DNA of 48,217 nucleotides from JAWXVD01 sp044425705 (GCA_044425705.1 JAWXVD010000013.1:1-48217), one strand, 5' to 3'; positions 17,256 to 26,927 are shown, counted from the first letter of the stretch. The notes: generated by a model not told the origin, from the letters alone. Translations and numbers: made by a program.

Positions 17256-18260
17256 TCACCAAGGTGATATAAGATCACCTACTTCAACTCGTCCATAGAT
17301 GCCTCCTCCTGTTCTTATTCCTCTACCCTCATATTTTAAATAACAAGTTATTAATTCTTCGGTTAAAAACAATGCCTTTTCTTTTTCTGTTAACTCTACT
17401 TTTCCAATGATATTTCTATTCATATCATATTTTGTCAAATTTCCGACATCGACACTACCAAAAAGTTCCATAAACGGTTTTGGTTTTATGCTTACACGAT
17501 ATCTAATAGGAAATGGCATAAAACTTGGTTTAACTAACATAAAGTATTTCTTCCGTAATTTTTTTGTTGTTTTTGGAAGAATAGGAAGACAAGCACGCCA
17601 TGAAGTACGACTTGGTATTTCATCATATGTTAATACAATTTTATCTACATCTCGATAAACCTTTTCTTTACTTCTATCAGACAAAGTAATATCAAAGTAT
17701 TTAATTGGTATCTTTGTTCTTTTTAAACAAAGCATATGAACACCTGCAAGATATGTTCGAAGTTCTTGCATAGTAAATCCAGCATCTTCTAAATCTTTAT
17801 CAAATTCATTTTTATTGTATTTTGAAAATCTCAAATCTATATGTTCAACTGTATGATAAACATTAAAATCAGACACTTTTCGGAGTACTCCATAAATTGA
17901 CACTGAACCTGTAACAAGTGTATCAATTTCATATACATCTAAAAATATTATATCTAAAACCGCCCTCCAACTATTTGGTACACCAAAACCCAAGCTCGCC
18001 ATCAATATAGGACCTATAATTGTAATGTAAAATATAAACAATAGAAAGGGCCATATAACAAATAGATATATAAGCCAACCTTGAAAGTTACTTGGAATAT
18101 ATAAAAACAAGTCCCAATCATCAATTGAAGAAAAACCTGTAATAATAAAAGCAGGGTAAATAAGTGAACAAATTGTCCATTTTAAAAAATATTTAAGTGG
18201 TATCATTTTTAAGATATCTCGCCTTGTAAACCCATGATTTTTTGCTTTTTTAAATGTCAT
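17256..18260 (-). CDS. Membrane protein, third member of the immunity-like family
   Basis: The N-terminus FTRRDILKMIPLKYF resembles that of the two genes before it. Two or three membrane segments follow (about 25-45, 60-95). A stretch LDIIFLDVYEIDTLVTGS aligns with their LDLILMKT..LEG motif. The C-terminal 200 residues are a soluble domain unique to this copy, with basic clusters (TTKKLRKKYF). With its two paralogues it lies behind a VgrG with a hydrophobic C-terminus, so I infer that they protect the producing cell membrane against it. No known domain was recognised. Confidence 0.7.
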   Translation of the reverse strand: MTFKKAKNHGFTRRDILKMIPLKYFLKWTICSLIYPAFIITGFSSIDDWDLFLYIPSNFQGWLIYLFVIWPFLLFIFYITIIGPILMASLGFGVPNSWRAVLDIIFLDVYEIDTLVTGSVSIYGVLRKVSDFNVYHTVEHIDLRFSKYNKNEFDKDLEDAGFTMQELRTYLAGVHMLCLKRTKIPIKYFDITLSDRSKEKVYRDVDKIVLTYDEIPSRTSWRACLPILPKTTKKLRKKYFMLVKPSFMPFPIRYRVSIKPKPFMELFGSVDVGNLTKYDMNRNIIGKVELTEKEKALFLTEELITCYLKYEGRGIRTGGGIYGRVEVGDLISPW

Positions 18261-18319
18261 TGATTATCACCATATCCTTCTGATTTTAAATCTAAATTTT
18301 CAAGCAACAAAATACAATC

Positions 18320-18931
18320 TTACTGCCAACCATGCCAACGTTTTCTATCAAAACTCTTAGGGTCTGACTTTGGTACTGCAATTGTTTCTGCTGATATAAC
18401 TTCTACAACAAAATTACTGAGTAAAAGCACATTAAACTTTGCTTTAATAATATAATTATCATTTGTTTCACTCGGAAATAATGTTTGACTATCCACTTTG
18501 TGATATTCCTCATAATTGTATGCGTTATACGGCACGAGCAGTCTTTTAATCTTTTTTTCATCCAATGATTTTCTGTATTTTCTTATATAGGTCCTATTAT
18601 CCTCATCAGGACGAGGGTGTACTGTATATCTACTAGAAGGACTATAATCTGCAATAAAACTCACTTCTAATCCCTCTACCACTTTTGTTTTAAGTAAAAT
18701 TAAGTCAATGGGGTAAAGAAAGTGACTCCTATATTTGTACAAATATAGGACTGGCATTATTGATACAATTAGAACAGTTCTCTCGTTAAATTTATCGATT
18801 TCTGCAAAATATGCTATTACGACTGCAATGAATAGTATACCGAATATCCAAAAATCCCCCCATACATTGGGGAATCTTGTTTTTCGCCACGTAGCTTTTA
18901 AAATTTCTTGTCTTGTATATTTTTTGCTCAT
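18320..18931 (-). CDS. Membrane protein, second member of the immunity-like family
   Basis: The first 20 residues (YTRQEILKATWRKTRFP) are followed by two membrane helices (about 27-45 and 53-66) and the motif IDLILLKTKVVEG. The remainder is a soluble part of about 110 residues with many aromatic residues. The layout equals that of the neighbour at 18933-19520, although identity is low. It begins one base after that gene ends, so they are translated together. The function is inferred as immunity to the preceding membrane-targeting effector. Confidence 0.7.
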   Translation of the reverse strand: MSKKYTRQEILKATWRKTRFPNVWGDFWIFGILFIAVVIAYFAEIDKFNERTVLIVSIMPVLYLYKYRSHFLYPIDLILLKTKVVEGLEVSFIADYSPSSRYTVHPRPDEDNRTYIRKYRKSLDEKKIKRLLVPYNAYNYEEYHKVDSQTLFPSETNDNYIIKAKFNVLLLSNFVVEVISAETIAVPKSDPKSFDRKRWHGWQ

Positions 18932-18932
18932 A

Positions 18933-19520
18933 TCAACACTTCCTTTTGTATTTTCTTCGATTTTTTTTGACTTTCTCTATAGTCACGTAGTTTATATCTA
19001 TCACTGTTTTGCTAAATCTTAAAATAACTACTGACATTTGACCCTCAAAATTACCCTCAAAATCAACACATTTATAGTAGAGTTTTTCAGTTCTTAAATC
19101 AAAAACATTTCTTGCTAAGTAAATTTCAGTGCCTTTTCGGTTATTAAATATTCTATATGATTCTATAAGGTTTATTTTATTTATAATAGCAGAATAACTA
19201 CTGTATGCCGAAGGACGAAGAATGTGACCTAATGGTTCATAACTACCTTCTAATATAATAGTTTTCATAAGAATCAAATCTAATAGATATAAATATGACA
19301 TTCGTAAATATTTATGACCAAAAATTAGGAAAAGAAGTCCAAGGCACACTATTATTCCAAAAAGTCCTCCTGCTGTTTCCACACCTCTCAAAATAGAACC
19401 TATCATAATAAGCAATGAAATTGGAAAAAAGAGACAGAAAGTAAAATAAGCATTGCTATGCACACTGGTGCAATATGTTTTTTTTAGAATGTCTAAACGT
19501 TTATATTTTTTAGTTTTCAC
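18933..19520 (-). CDS. Membrane protein, first member of the immunity-like family
   Basis: The GTG at 19520 lies inside the last codons of the VgrG-toxin gene, with GAGGAG at the right distance, so it is coupled to the effector. The protein has YKRLDILKKTYCT at the N-terminus, two membrane helices (about 30-50, 53-72 from this start) and the motif LDLILMKTIILEG, followed by a soluble domain ending in a very basic tail (KKNRRKYKRKC). The best guess is cognate immunity. The open frame extends 11 codons further up but lacks a ribosome binding site there. Confidence 0.7.
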   Translation of the reverse strand: MKTKKYKRLDILKKTYCTSVHSNAYFTFCLFFPISLLIMIGSILRGVETAGGLFGIIVCLGLLFLIFGHKYLRMSYLYLLDLILMKTIILEGSYEPLGHILRPSAYSSYSAIINKINLIESYRIFNNRKGTEIYLARNVFDLRTEKLYYKCVDFEGNFEGQMSVVILRFSKTVIDINYVTIEKVKKNRRKYKRKC

Positions 19521-22095
19521 AGAGCATCTCCTCGTATTTTTCATATTCTTCAAGTAAATCTATAAAAGTATTAGCAAACTCTTGTTGCATTATTTTATCT
19601 TGCTGTAGCTGAACATCAAGCTTATAAAAATCTTTCATAAGTTGTTCAGCTATCACCTTTGAGTCTTCGGAGAATGACTCGTTAGTAAAGAAATCCCAAA
19701 TCATATCAACAATATTACCTATTAAATTTTCTCCACTAGGCGAAATTACTATTTCTAAAGGTTTACCAGTAATTAATTCTTTAAAATAATTTTGAATATA
19801 TAATAGTCTAAATTTATTTATATCTCCATGCATTAATATATCATCTATGTATTTACTACCACGCATATATTCAAACAGATGTTTTTTAAATGGTCTGTCT
19901 TTAATAATATCATCTGTTGCACCCAAAAGTTTCATGATATATGCTCTACCTATTGATCCTTTTTTCACTCCATGAAGTTTATATATTGAATTTAATAGTT
20001 TTTGCAGTTGATTTTTTGTTAAAATTTTTGTATAATTTGCCATTGATGTACCAAAGATATAAGTAAATGCAGATCCCGTAGCAAAACAAATTCCAGATAG
20101 CAAGGTGTTAGTTACAAAGTCCCACGCACCATACTCATATACATTTCTTGGTGTAAATGGGTTATTATTTAAAATCAATTCTGTACCACCTGTTATCATG
20201 CCACTTGCAAGTCCTGTCATAAGACCTCTAGCTACAGGATGTTTAACGAGCGATAATAATTTAACCTGTGGTGCAATCATAACAAAAGCTCCTGAAAAAG
20301 CATTTGCAAATCCTTTATATGCGAATACTAATTCATTATCCGAAACATCTCCGTCTTTCGCATCGAAATATACTTCTGTTCCTACGGCTACAGCACCCAT
20401 TGCAAAGGCTCCAACTGCTACTAGGAGTGTACCACCACTTAATATTGTACCTCCAACTAGTGCAACAGCAACAACAGCTCCAATAGCTGCACCAAGCAAC
20501 CCTGCACCTAAATTTTTAAAAACTTGCAAAGCAAAATTCCCTTCTTCTGGAGCATCAGCGTATTCATTCGTAAGTGTTTTAGAGGGATTAAGTGCTTTTA
20601 GAGTAGTGCCTGCTTGTGATAATATATTTATTTCTGTTGTGATTGTTATTGCACTTCTTACAATAGCAGATTCTGTGAAATCAGATAAAACCACCATATT
20701 TACTTCAGCCTTTTTCGCATCTACCATATTTGTAATCACTGTTGCAGCTTCAATTGCAGCTTCAGCAACTCCTCCAGATGAATCTGTTTCAGTAGGCTGT
20801 TTTTTTGCTATTGTTATAGTTTCTGCGCTAAACTTAATGTTTCGAGCTAACATAGTAATATCTAAATTTGACTTTATATAAATACCTTTATCATCAAGCA
20901 AATTTATAATACTGTTTTGTTCCTTATTACATAAAAACATTTCTTCTGAGTGAAATTGCAGTTCTTTTCCATGTTCAGTAACAAGTCCTCTTTTATATAC
21001 ATCAGACATTTTACTACAAGTATCTCCATTAGTTCTAAAACAGTTTACTGCCATAGCATTTCTCTCATCGTAATTAGGGAAATATAACGATACTTTTGTT
21101 CCAACTTGTGGCATTAAGTACATTAAATTCCCTGTTTCTGGTCGCCAAGGATATGGGTATTCTCCACCTTCCTCACCATCAATATCAAGCTTTATGTAGA
21201 CATCTTCCTTATCAGTTTTTGAAACCTCGCCTAATAATGACATTCCACTAAAAATGTCATTATAATATGTTGGAGTTGTTCCTAATCCACTTCCACCGAA
21301 TCTGTATGTAAATAGTAATTCACCTTTTACCATTTTTGCTCGTTTTTCATATAACAACCATCCAACTCCGTCAATTTCACAGAAATTCCCTAAATGAAAA
21401 TTATCATATACTGTAACCTCTATGAATCTAAAATCGATGTTTATGTATTTTGCATTATGAATATGCATTATATGATAATTCTTATCTTCTCCTATACTAT
21501 ACTCTACTTCATCAACATATACTGTTTTAGATTTATTTGGGAATCCAAAATATATTCTAGGAAAGGCTTGGCTAATTTCGGGTACTACTACACTCTCAAA
21601 GTGACTTGCTAATCGTTTAATAAATTCCCAATCTGTTTCATTATATTGAATTAATGGTTTGCCGATTTTTTTATCTTCTCCAACTGTACAATAAGCATAT
21701 CCATTTTCATATTCTGACAATATTTTTGATATAACATCCGCATATGTCATATTTACATCTTGAAAACTTCGTTTTTTCTTTTTCCTGTCTAGCTGCACTG
21801 AACCACTAAAGACTTCAATCGAAAAATAATCCACACCGTTCTTTTTGAATAATGATACTTTCTCAATAAATCCACTAAATATAGGGTTTAATTTATCATC
21901 ATCTGAATATAACGAAAATTTAGTGTTTAGGCTATGCTTGTATATTTGAACAATTGTATCTTCAGTTGTGTCAACTATACCTTTTATGGTTAATTTTCCA
22001 TGTTCATTTTTTACTGTTTCCAAATTAATATCAGATATATGTTTTAGTGTAATTTCTGAAGATATTTTTAAGTTTTGATAATTAAATTTTGACAT
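19510..22095 (-). CDS. VgrG-like spike protein with membrane-active C-terminal extension
   Basis: Residues 1-430 are VgrG, with LIQYNETDWEFIKRLASHFE near 152-171 and NLMYLMPQVGTKVSLYFPN. Residues 445-500 form an Ala/Val/Thr-rich linker. Residues 530-580 and 600-690 contain long hydrophobic stretches (GLLGAAIGAVVAVALVGGTI, GFANAFSGAFVMIAP). Residues 700-865 form a helical tail that matches no toxin I know. The hydrophobic core suggests either pore formation or delivery of the tail across a membrane. Three membrane paralogues follow as putative immunity. The chosen ATG has GGAGG six bases upstream. Confidence 0.85.
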   Translation of the reverse strand: MSKFNYQNLKISSEITLKHISDINLETVKNEHGKLTIKGIVDTTEDTIVQIYKHSLNTKFSLYSDDDKLNPIFSGFIEKVSLFKKNGVDYFSIEVFSGSVQLDRKKKKRSFQDVNMTYADVISKILSEYENGYAYCTVGEDKKIGKPLIQYNETDWEFIKRLASHFESVVVPEISQAFPRIYFGFPNKSKTVYVDEVEYSIGEDKNYHIMHIHNAKYINIDFRFIEVTVYDNFHLGNFCEIDGVGWLLYEKRAKMVKGELLFTYRFGGSGLGTTPTYYNDIFSGMSLLGEVSKTDKEDVYIKLDIDGEEGGEYPYPWRPETGNLMYLMPQVGTKVSLYFPNYDERNAMAVNCFRTNGDTCSKMSDVYKRGLVTEHGKELQFHSEEMFLCNKEQNSIINLLDDKGIYIKSNLDITMLARNIKFSAETITIAKKQPTETDSSGGVAEAAIEAATVITNMVDAKKAEVNMVVLSDFTESAIVRSAITITTEINILSQAGTTLKALNPSKTLTNEYADAPEEGNFALQVFKNLGAGLLGAAIGAVVAVALVGGTILSGGTLLVAVGAFAMGAVAVGTEVYFDAKDGDVSDNELVFAYKGFANAFSGAFVMIAPQVKLLSLVKHPVARGLMTGLASGMITGGTELILNNNPFTPRNVYEYGAWDFVTNTLLSGICFATGSAFTYIFGTSMANYTKILTKNQLQKLLNSIYKLHGVKKGSIGRAYIMKLLGATDDIIKDRPFKKHLFEYMRGSKYIDDILMHGDINKFRLLYIQNYFKELITGKPLEIVISPSGENLIGNIVDMIWDFFTNESFSEDSKVIAEQLMKDFYKLDVQLQQDKIMQQEFANTFIDLLEEYEKYEEMLCEN

Positions 22096-22132
22096 TTGTA
22101 CCTCCATTTATTATGATTTCCAAGAACATATA

Positions 22133-22972
22133 TCACTTTAGTCCATCAACTTTTATTTGTTTTTTATCATCTTCTTGCCCACTTCTAACTACTCTTATAA
22201 TACCACCACAATTACAAATAAGAAATGAATTGGTAGTTAGTGCTGGACTATCTACAATTTTTGTTTTATCGTGAACATTTTGCCACCCTCCAACAATAAC
22301 CGGTATACATCTATTTCCACGTATAACACCACTACTGTAATTTGGATCTGCCTTAAAAGTATTATCAACAAATACCACTTTGGCTCTTTTTTTATAGCCT
22401 TCAACAATATTTTGAACTGGCGTCCCACTGCACTTTCCAAAAAAAGGTATATTAACCTCATGAAGGGATTTTCCTATTACTTCAGCTTCAAAATCATTAG
22501 CACACATAATTTCATCAAATTCAACTTCACTGCTATTATCATTAAGATTAATTTTCATAAAATTGTATCTGGATAAAGGAAGATGTATACGTCGTTGATG
22601 ACTTCCCATGTCGCACTCAAGAAGAGCTCCTCTAACAACATATTGGTCAGGTTTCATATGATTTGACATGTACTCCAACATAGCACCTATTATCTCTTTG
22701 TCTTCTTCGCTAGCGTTGTTATAAAATGCTTCAAGCTCTTCCGTGTTCTTCTGATTTTCTTCTTCTATTTTCTCTTTGTCTTGTTCATCAATATTTTCAA
22801 TTGTAAGAATAGCATTAATTTCATTGTATGTATCTTCTATTTTATTATATTCATCTTGAGAACCTTCTTTAATAACAAGATCACCACTGATATTTACAGA
22901 TACATCACCTTCGGTAATTCCTTTTTGTGTCATATACTGATGAATAGAGTCTAAATCTTCTTTATCACTCAT
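22133..22972 (-). CDS. DUF4280 PAAR-like spike-tip protein
   Basis: Residues 1-100 are acidic and helical. Residues 110-262 carry the DUF4280 pattern: VVRGALLECDMGSHQRRI, IPFFGKCSG, GVIRGNRCIP and TNSFLICNCGGIIRV. The paired cysteines could bind a metal, as in PAAR tips. DUF4280 proteins are regarded as PAAR-like caps of VgrG spikes. The gene lies between the accessory gene pair and the VgrG-toxin, so it probably caps one of these spikes. It overlaps the preceding gene by 8 bases. Confidence 0.85.
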   Translation of the reverse strand: MSDKEDLDSIHQYMTQKGITEGDVSVNISGDLVIKEGSQDEYNKIEDTYNEINAILTIENIDEQDKEKIEEENQKNTEELEAFYNNASEEDKEIIGAMLEYMSNHMKPDQYVVRGALLECDMGSHQRRIHLPLSRYNFMKINLNDNSSEVEFDEIMCANDFEAEVIGKSLHEVNIPFFGKCSGTPVQNIVEGYKKRAKVVFVDNTFKADPNYSSGVIRGNRCIPVIVGGWQNVHDKTKIVDSPALTTNSFLICNCGGIIRVVRSGQEDDKKQIKVDGLK

Positions 22973-23510
22973 TTTTTATACCTCCTGACCTTGTATCTAG
23001 CTTTGTAATACTAAGTCCTTTTGCCCCACGTTTTAACATACTTTCTAGCATATCTAACCGAATTACCGTATACATATTTTTTGCATCAGCAATGTGAAAA
23101 ATACTATGATGTTTAACCTTTATTAAATCAAGCTCGGCATATTTTATTACGCTTTTATCTAAATTAAATTCACTGTTTTCTGTAAGGCAATTAAGTCTTG
23201 GTAAAATTGGTAAATCGTATGTTCTCATTATTTTATTAGTAGTATCTAACAATGAAATTTTTTTAGAAATTATATAAGGTTCATATATTTTTATAACTTT
23301 CATACAAAGATCCGAGCATAACAAAAATGGAGATGACACAATATCAATAAAATTGGTATCAGGATTTTCGTAGATATATGCAATTGATATATCGGGTAAT
23401 TTGTGTGATTGTGCGGACCTAATATTGTTTAAATCGAAGTCTTTAGATAATGATTTAATATATGGCATTTCCTTGTATAATGGATCGCTTTCTAATAAGT
23501 AGTAATTCAT
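22965..23510 (-). CDS. Conserved VgrG-associated accessory protein, type B (divergent copy)
   Basis: From the ATG at 23510 the product starts MNYYLLESDPLYKEMP and holds LPILPRLNCLT, IFHIAD and VIRLDMLESMLKRGAKGLS. These landmarks recur at the same positions in the two type B copies further down the array, with far lower overall identity. It is cytoplasmic and about 180 residues long. The constant location between VgrG and the DUF4280 or lipase gene suggests loading of the tip protein. The layout resembles DUF1629-type proteins, but I would not assert that family. Confidence 0.7.
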   Translation of the reverse strand: MNYYLLESDPLYKEMPYIKSLSKDFDLNNIRSAQSHKLPDISIAYIYENPDTNFIDIVSSPFLLCSDLCMKVIKIYEPYIISKKISLLDTTNKIMRTYDLPILPRLNCLTENSEFNLDKSVIKYAELDLIKVKHHSIFHIADAKNMYTVIRLDMLESMLKRGAKGLSITKLDTRSGGIKNE

Positions 23511-23511
23511 C

Positions 23512-24099
23512 TTAAATCTCCCATTTATAAAATTCTGCTTGCTTGTCCATATATAAACCACTTGTAAACAATATCTCATTAGAACAAGTTAATTGTGATA
23601 TATCAACTTTTTCTAATGTAAGTGGAATTAAAAACACCAAAAATTCTTGAAATATGGCGTAATTATTAACTATATATTTGTGTTTAATTTCTATTAATTC
23701 ATAATCTTTTATTTTTATAAATTTTTTCTGCAAGATTTTTTTACTTTGAACCAAATCCTGCTTAAGATCACGAAATATTTTTTTTATATTCCATTCAAGA
23801 AATACTTCGTTATCATCAACTAGAAAGTTTTCGTCATATAAATTAATCCCGTATGAATATTCATCTTGTATGATACTACTAAGCAATATCGAAAAACTTA
23901 TAAAACATATTTTATTTTTCTTATTTTCTTTTTGCAAATAACTGGCTTTATCAATTAAACTTTGAAGGGTCGCTGTTAATTCTTCAACTAAACTTTCCAA
24001 GTCTGTATTTATTAAATTAATAATATGTTTTCCTTGTTCAAACATAATCAGTAACTCTTGCTGTTGCAACTCAGCTAAAAATTTATCTAATCTACTCAC
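23512..24099 (-). CDS. Conserved VgrG-associated accessory protein, type A (divergent copy)
   Basis: This 195-residue protein is helical at the N-terminus, where DKFLAELQQQELLIMFEQGK may form a coiled coil. The middle contains CFISFSILLSSIIQDEYSYGINLYDENF, matching the type A copy at 14040-14630 in order and spacing. It starts with GTG seven bases after the VgrG stop. A role as adaptor or chaperone for the spike is inferred from its strict linkage with VgrG. Confidence 0.7.
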   Translation of the reverse strand: MSRLDKFLAELQQQELLIMFEQGKHIINLINTDLESLVEELTATLQSLIDKASYLQKENKKNKICFISFSILLSSIIQDEYSYGINLYDENFLVDDNEVFLEWNIKKIFRDLKQDLVQSKKILQKKFIKIKDYELIEIKHKYIVNNYAIFQEFLVFLIPLTLEKVDISQLTCSNEILFTSGLYMDKQAEFYKWEI

Positions 24100-24106
24100 T
24101 ATTCAC

Positions 24107-25567
24107 CTACTCTACCTTTAATGTGGAGCCTTCAATACTGATAGTATCTTCAGATAATTTAATATAATTATCTGCTATTCCATTTAAATATATTTCTTTA
24201 CTTGCCATAAAATTAATATTTCCACCATCTGCGCTTTCTTGAATGCTTGCAACTGAAATATTGCCTCCAGACTCGATTGATATATCTTTACCACTAAAAA
24301 TAATTATACCAGTATTATCATTAAGCTCTATATACATATTATTATTATTAGTAAGTGTAATCTTTCCTTCCTCAAGTCTGATTTCTTTCCCTTCAGCATT
24401 TTTTATTGACTTAATATTAGGGTCTGTCCTTGGTGGAGTCTGACTGGAATCGCTATTTAGAGAAGCATGATTTGATGTAGCATTTATATTATCTGAAATA
24501 TGAACTGCACTAATAATATAAGCGTGCTTCTCTTTTTCGGTAGGAAAATAAAGCCTTACTGAGTCATTAACTTCAGGCATACAATACCATCCTGTACCAT
24601 CAGGAGATGAATACACTGTTGAATAAGGAAGCCATCCCATTTCATCTTGTATTCCATCAGATTTTATAAGTACCTTTACTTTGTCAGTCATTACATCAGA
24701 GATATTTGATTCTAATGATGCTCCGATTATTTTTGTGTTATAATATTTTGACTTATATATTCCTGACTCTTCTCGAAAAACATAGGTATGTATAAGTTCT
24801 GAACCTAATAATGAACTTTTTATACTACAAATAATATATTCCCTATTTTGAAAAGATAGTTTATCACCTAATTCATGTATTTCTCTACTTTCAATTTCTA
24901 TGAAATGACTACCAGTTTCTATATCTAAAGATATATCTTTATCATCATTCTTTAAATCTTCATGAATATCTTTTTTATACGAGTAGCTTTCTGGTAAAGC
25001 AATTACTTTGTTGCTCTTAGGAATTCCAAAAATTAACTTAAAACCTTTAATTACATAGGCAGGACATATTACTGTATTAAAATGACTTGCAAGGCGTTTT
25101 ATAAATTGAAAATCAGTTTCACTGTATTGAATCAGCAAATCATTAATACTTATATTATCTCCATCATTCATTAAACAACTAAAATCACTATAAGTAGCGC
25201 AAGTACAGTTAATAACATCATTATAAGTTGAATTTGCATTTTGAAATACTCTAGTTTTTTTCACAATATCCATTAGATATGAAAAGGTTACACATTCTAA
25301 AGACAATGTGCGTATATCCGCTTTTTTCGAAATATTGTATGTATTAATTATTCCAACAAATATTGGGTACATATTTCCATCATCATCAAATACTTTTAAT
25401 TCTATAACAGTATCTTTTAAGTTACTTTGCATTACTTCTTTTTCTGTTTCTTTAGAAATATTACCTTCTATTTTTAAGATAGCATGATCATTTAAAGTTT
25501 TTTCTATTTCACATCTAATGATGTTTATTAAATCAAATGGCTCTAACACAATTTTGAAATCACGCAT
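24107..25567 (-). CDS. VgrG-like spike protein, core copy
   Basis: This 486-residue spike has no toxin domain. It has LIQYSETDFQFIKRLASHFN around 138-156, YCMPEVNDSVRLYFPTEKEKHAYI around 320-345, and a beta-rich repetitive needle at the C-terminus. It overlaps the DUF1795 gene by 8 bases and lies directly behind the structural genes, so it is probably the original spike of the machine. The copy at 14640-16040 arose from it or from a close relative. Confidence 0.9.
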   Translation of the reverse strand: MRDFKIVLEPFDLINIIRCEIEKTLNDHAILKIEGNISKETEKEVMQSNLKDTVIELKVFDDDGNMYPIFVGIINTYNISKKADIRTLSLECVTFSYLMDIVKKTRVFQNANSTYNDVINCTCATYSDFSCLMNDGDNISINDLLIQYSETDFQFIKRLASHFNTVICPAYVIKGFKLIFGIPKSNKVIALPESYSYKKDIHEDLKNDDKDISLDIETGSHFIEIESREIHELGDKLSFQNREYIICSIKSSLLGSELIHTYVFREESGIYKSKYYNTKIIGASLESNISDVMTDKVKVLIKSDGIQDEMGWLPYSTVYSSPDGTGWYCMPEVNDSVRLYFPTEKEKHAYIISAVHISDNINATSNHASLNSDSSQTPPRTDPNIKSIKNAEGKEIRLEEGKITLTNNNNMYIELNDNTGIIIFSGKDISIESGGNISVASIQESADGGNINFMASKEIYLNGIADNYIKLSEDTISIEGSTLKVE

Positions 25568-26135
25568 TCTTTTCTCCTCTCAAATCCTTGATACTACGCA
25601 TTATTAAAAATGCTACTTCTTTATAATGTTCTAACTCTTGTGATATACAACTAAATACTCCATGTAGTAAATTTCCATCAATGATAGTTACATAATATAA
25701 ATAATACATTTGTGAATCAATAGCGTAACCTTTAAAATCAAACCAACTAAATTTTAATTTTCCTATATCTTCTGTTCCTTTGTCATAAAAAACATTGGCA
25801 GGGTGAACTTTTTTAATTGTATTTTCAAACATATTTGCTACCTGTTCCAGTTGTTCAGACTCTAGATGTTGTGCAATTAAACTAAACGTGAAATTCGTAG
25901 CTCCTAACAAGTCGGTCTTTATGATTTGAGGTCTTTGATTAGATGGATATTTTATTTGTGCTATTTTTTTAGGCATATCAATAAATGTTTTTGGAAGTGT
26001 AATTGCTATTTTGTCATCAAACAATTTCACCTCTTCAAACTCAATAAATTCACCTTTAATATATACTCCATCTTCCAATGAAATTTTTCTATTACGCTGG
26101 CGCATTTTGATTATCTCTTCATCCATAAATTCCAT
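25560..26135 (-). CDS. DUF1795/DcrB-like (Eag-type) chaperone candidate, core copy
   Basis: Landmarks are KIAITLPKTFIDMPKKIAQIKYPSNQRPQIIKT, NFTFSLIA, a helix, and LHGVFSC. They match the paralogue at 16030-16632 and the general DUF1795 pattern. It starts after AGGAGG and overlaps the VgrG start. In known type VI systems such proteins stabilise hydrophobic effector segments, and the adjacent VgrG-toxin has a long one. Recognition is by pattern and context only. Confidence 0.7.
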   Translation of the reverse strand: MEFMDEEIIKMRQRNRKISLEDGVYIKGEFIEFEEVKLFDDKIAITLPKTFIDMPKKIAQIKYPSNQRPQIIKTDLLGATNFTFSLIAQHLESEQLEQVANMFENTIKKVHPANVFYDKGTEDIGKLKFSWFDFKGYAIDSQMYYLYYVTIIDGNLLHGVFSCISQELEHYKEVAFLIMRSIKDLRGEKNA

Positions 26136-26147
26136 AAAATTTTCCTC

Positions 26148-26927
26148 CTAATCAACCATAATCATTCGTCTTTGAATTGGTTTTTTCTGTATTTCTTTCA
26201 CTTTATTTTTCTCTGTCCATAAAATATCATTTAAGGTCTTATACACTCTATTATTGGTAGGCTTTTCAAACTCTATATCTTCTCTGAATTTTAAATATGC
26301 ACAAATGCTTTCCAAACTAATTGTGCTATTATCAGCCAATATTTTAATACAAAAATTTTGATCTAATATATTTTTTGTTCCGGTTTTTACTAATTCAGCT
26401 GCAAACCTATTTAATATAGCAGGATGCAGGCTTGCTTTTCCTTTTGCTGCATAAGGGCAGTGAATAAGATTAATGGTATCAAATTCTGTAATCATATCAT
26501 CAAAACCATCGTAAATATAACGAAGCCTAGCACCTTTTTGCAGTCTAAATCTACAAAATTCTATTTCATTTGCTTGTGTTTTTTCTTCGCTGAGTCCTAT
26601 ATAAAAATAATAAGTCGTTTCACCTAATTTATTTATAGTATCTTTTAAAGATAGTTTTAGGTAGGTTATTTTATCTGTCGGAGAACAAGGTATTATGACA
26701 TCTTTGTCAAATAAAAACACTTGTTCCTTATATTTAAACATTCCTTGTTTTAATATAATATTTTTACCTTCTACCGATATTTCAAACCCTGAAATAATTC
26801 CATCTGATAAATCTTTGTGTAAAAAATCGCTAAACCTAAAAGATTGATGGGAAAGTGCGTCCATTCGCTCTGTTGTAAGTAACACCCCATCACAAAAATT
26901 TGGTCTTATTATTTTGATTGTTTCCAT
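26148..26927 (-). CDS. Putative baseplate protein with N-terminal beta-rich head
   Basis: The chosen start METIKIIRPNF follows AAGGGAG. The first 120 residues are beta-rich: DGVLLTTERMDAL, DGIISGFEISVEGKNIILKQGMFKYKEQ and then FDKDVIIPC. This pattern is common in phage baseplate and TssK shell-type domains, with a DGIISG and then an optional-content description loop. The C-terminus is basic (IQKKPIQRRMIMVD). A truncated copy of its last 160 bases lies at 16643-16806. I class it as baseplate by place between Hsp70 and VgrG and by this pattern, with low certainty on the exact homologue. Confidence 0.5.
   Translation of the reverse strand: METIKIIRPNFCDGVLLTTERMDALSHQSFRFSDFLHKDLSDGIISGFEISVEGKNIILKQGMFKYKEQVFLFDKDVIIPCSPTDKITYLKLSLKDTINKLGETTYYFYIGLSEEKTQANEIEFCRFRLQKGARLRYIYDGFDDMITEFDTINLIHCPYAAKGKASLHPAILNRFAAELVKTGTKNILDQNFCIKILADNSTISLESICAYLKFREDIEFEKPTNNRVYKTLNDILWTEKNKVKEIQKKPIQRRMIMVD

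Noticed and set aside
20105..20881. 258-codon plus-strand open frame
   Set aside because: It lies antisense to the Ala/Gly/Val-rich hydrophobic part of the VgrG-toxin, has low-complexity composition and no ribosome binding site.
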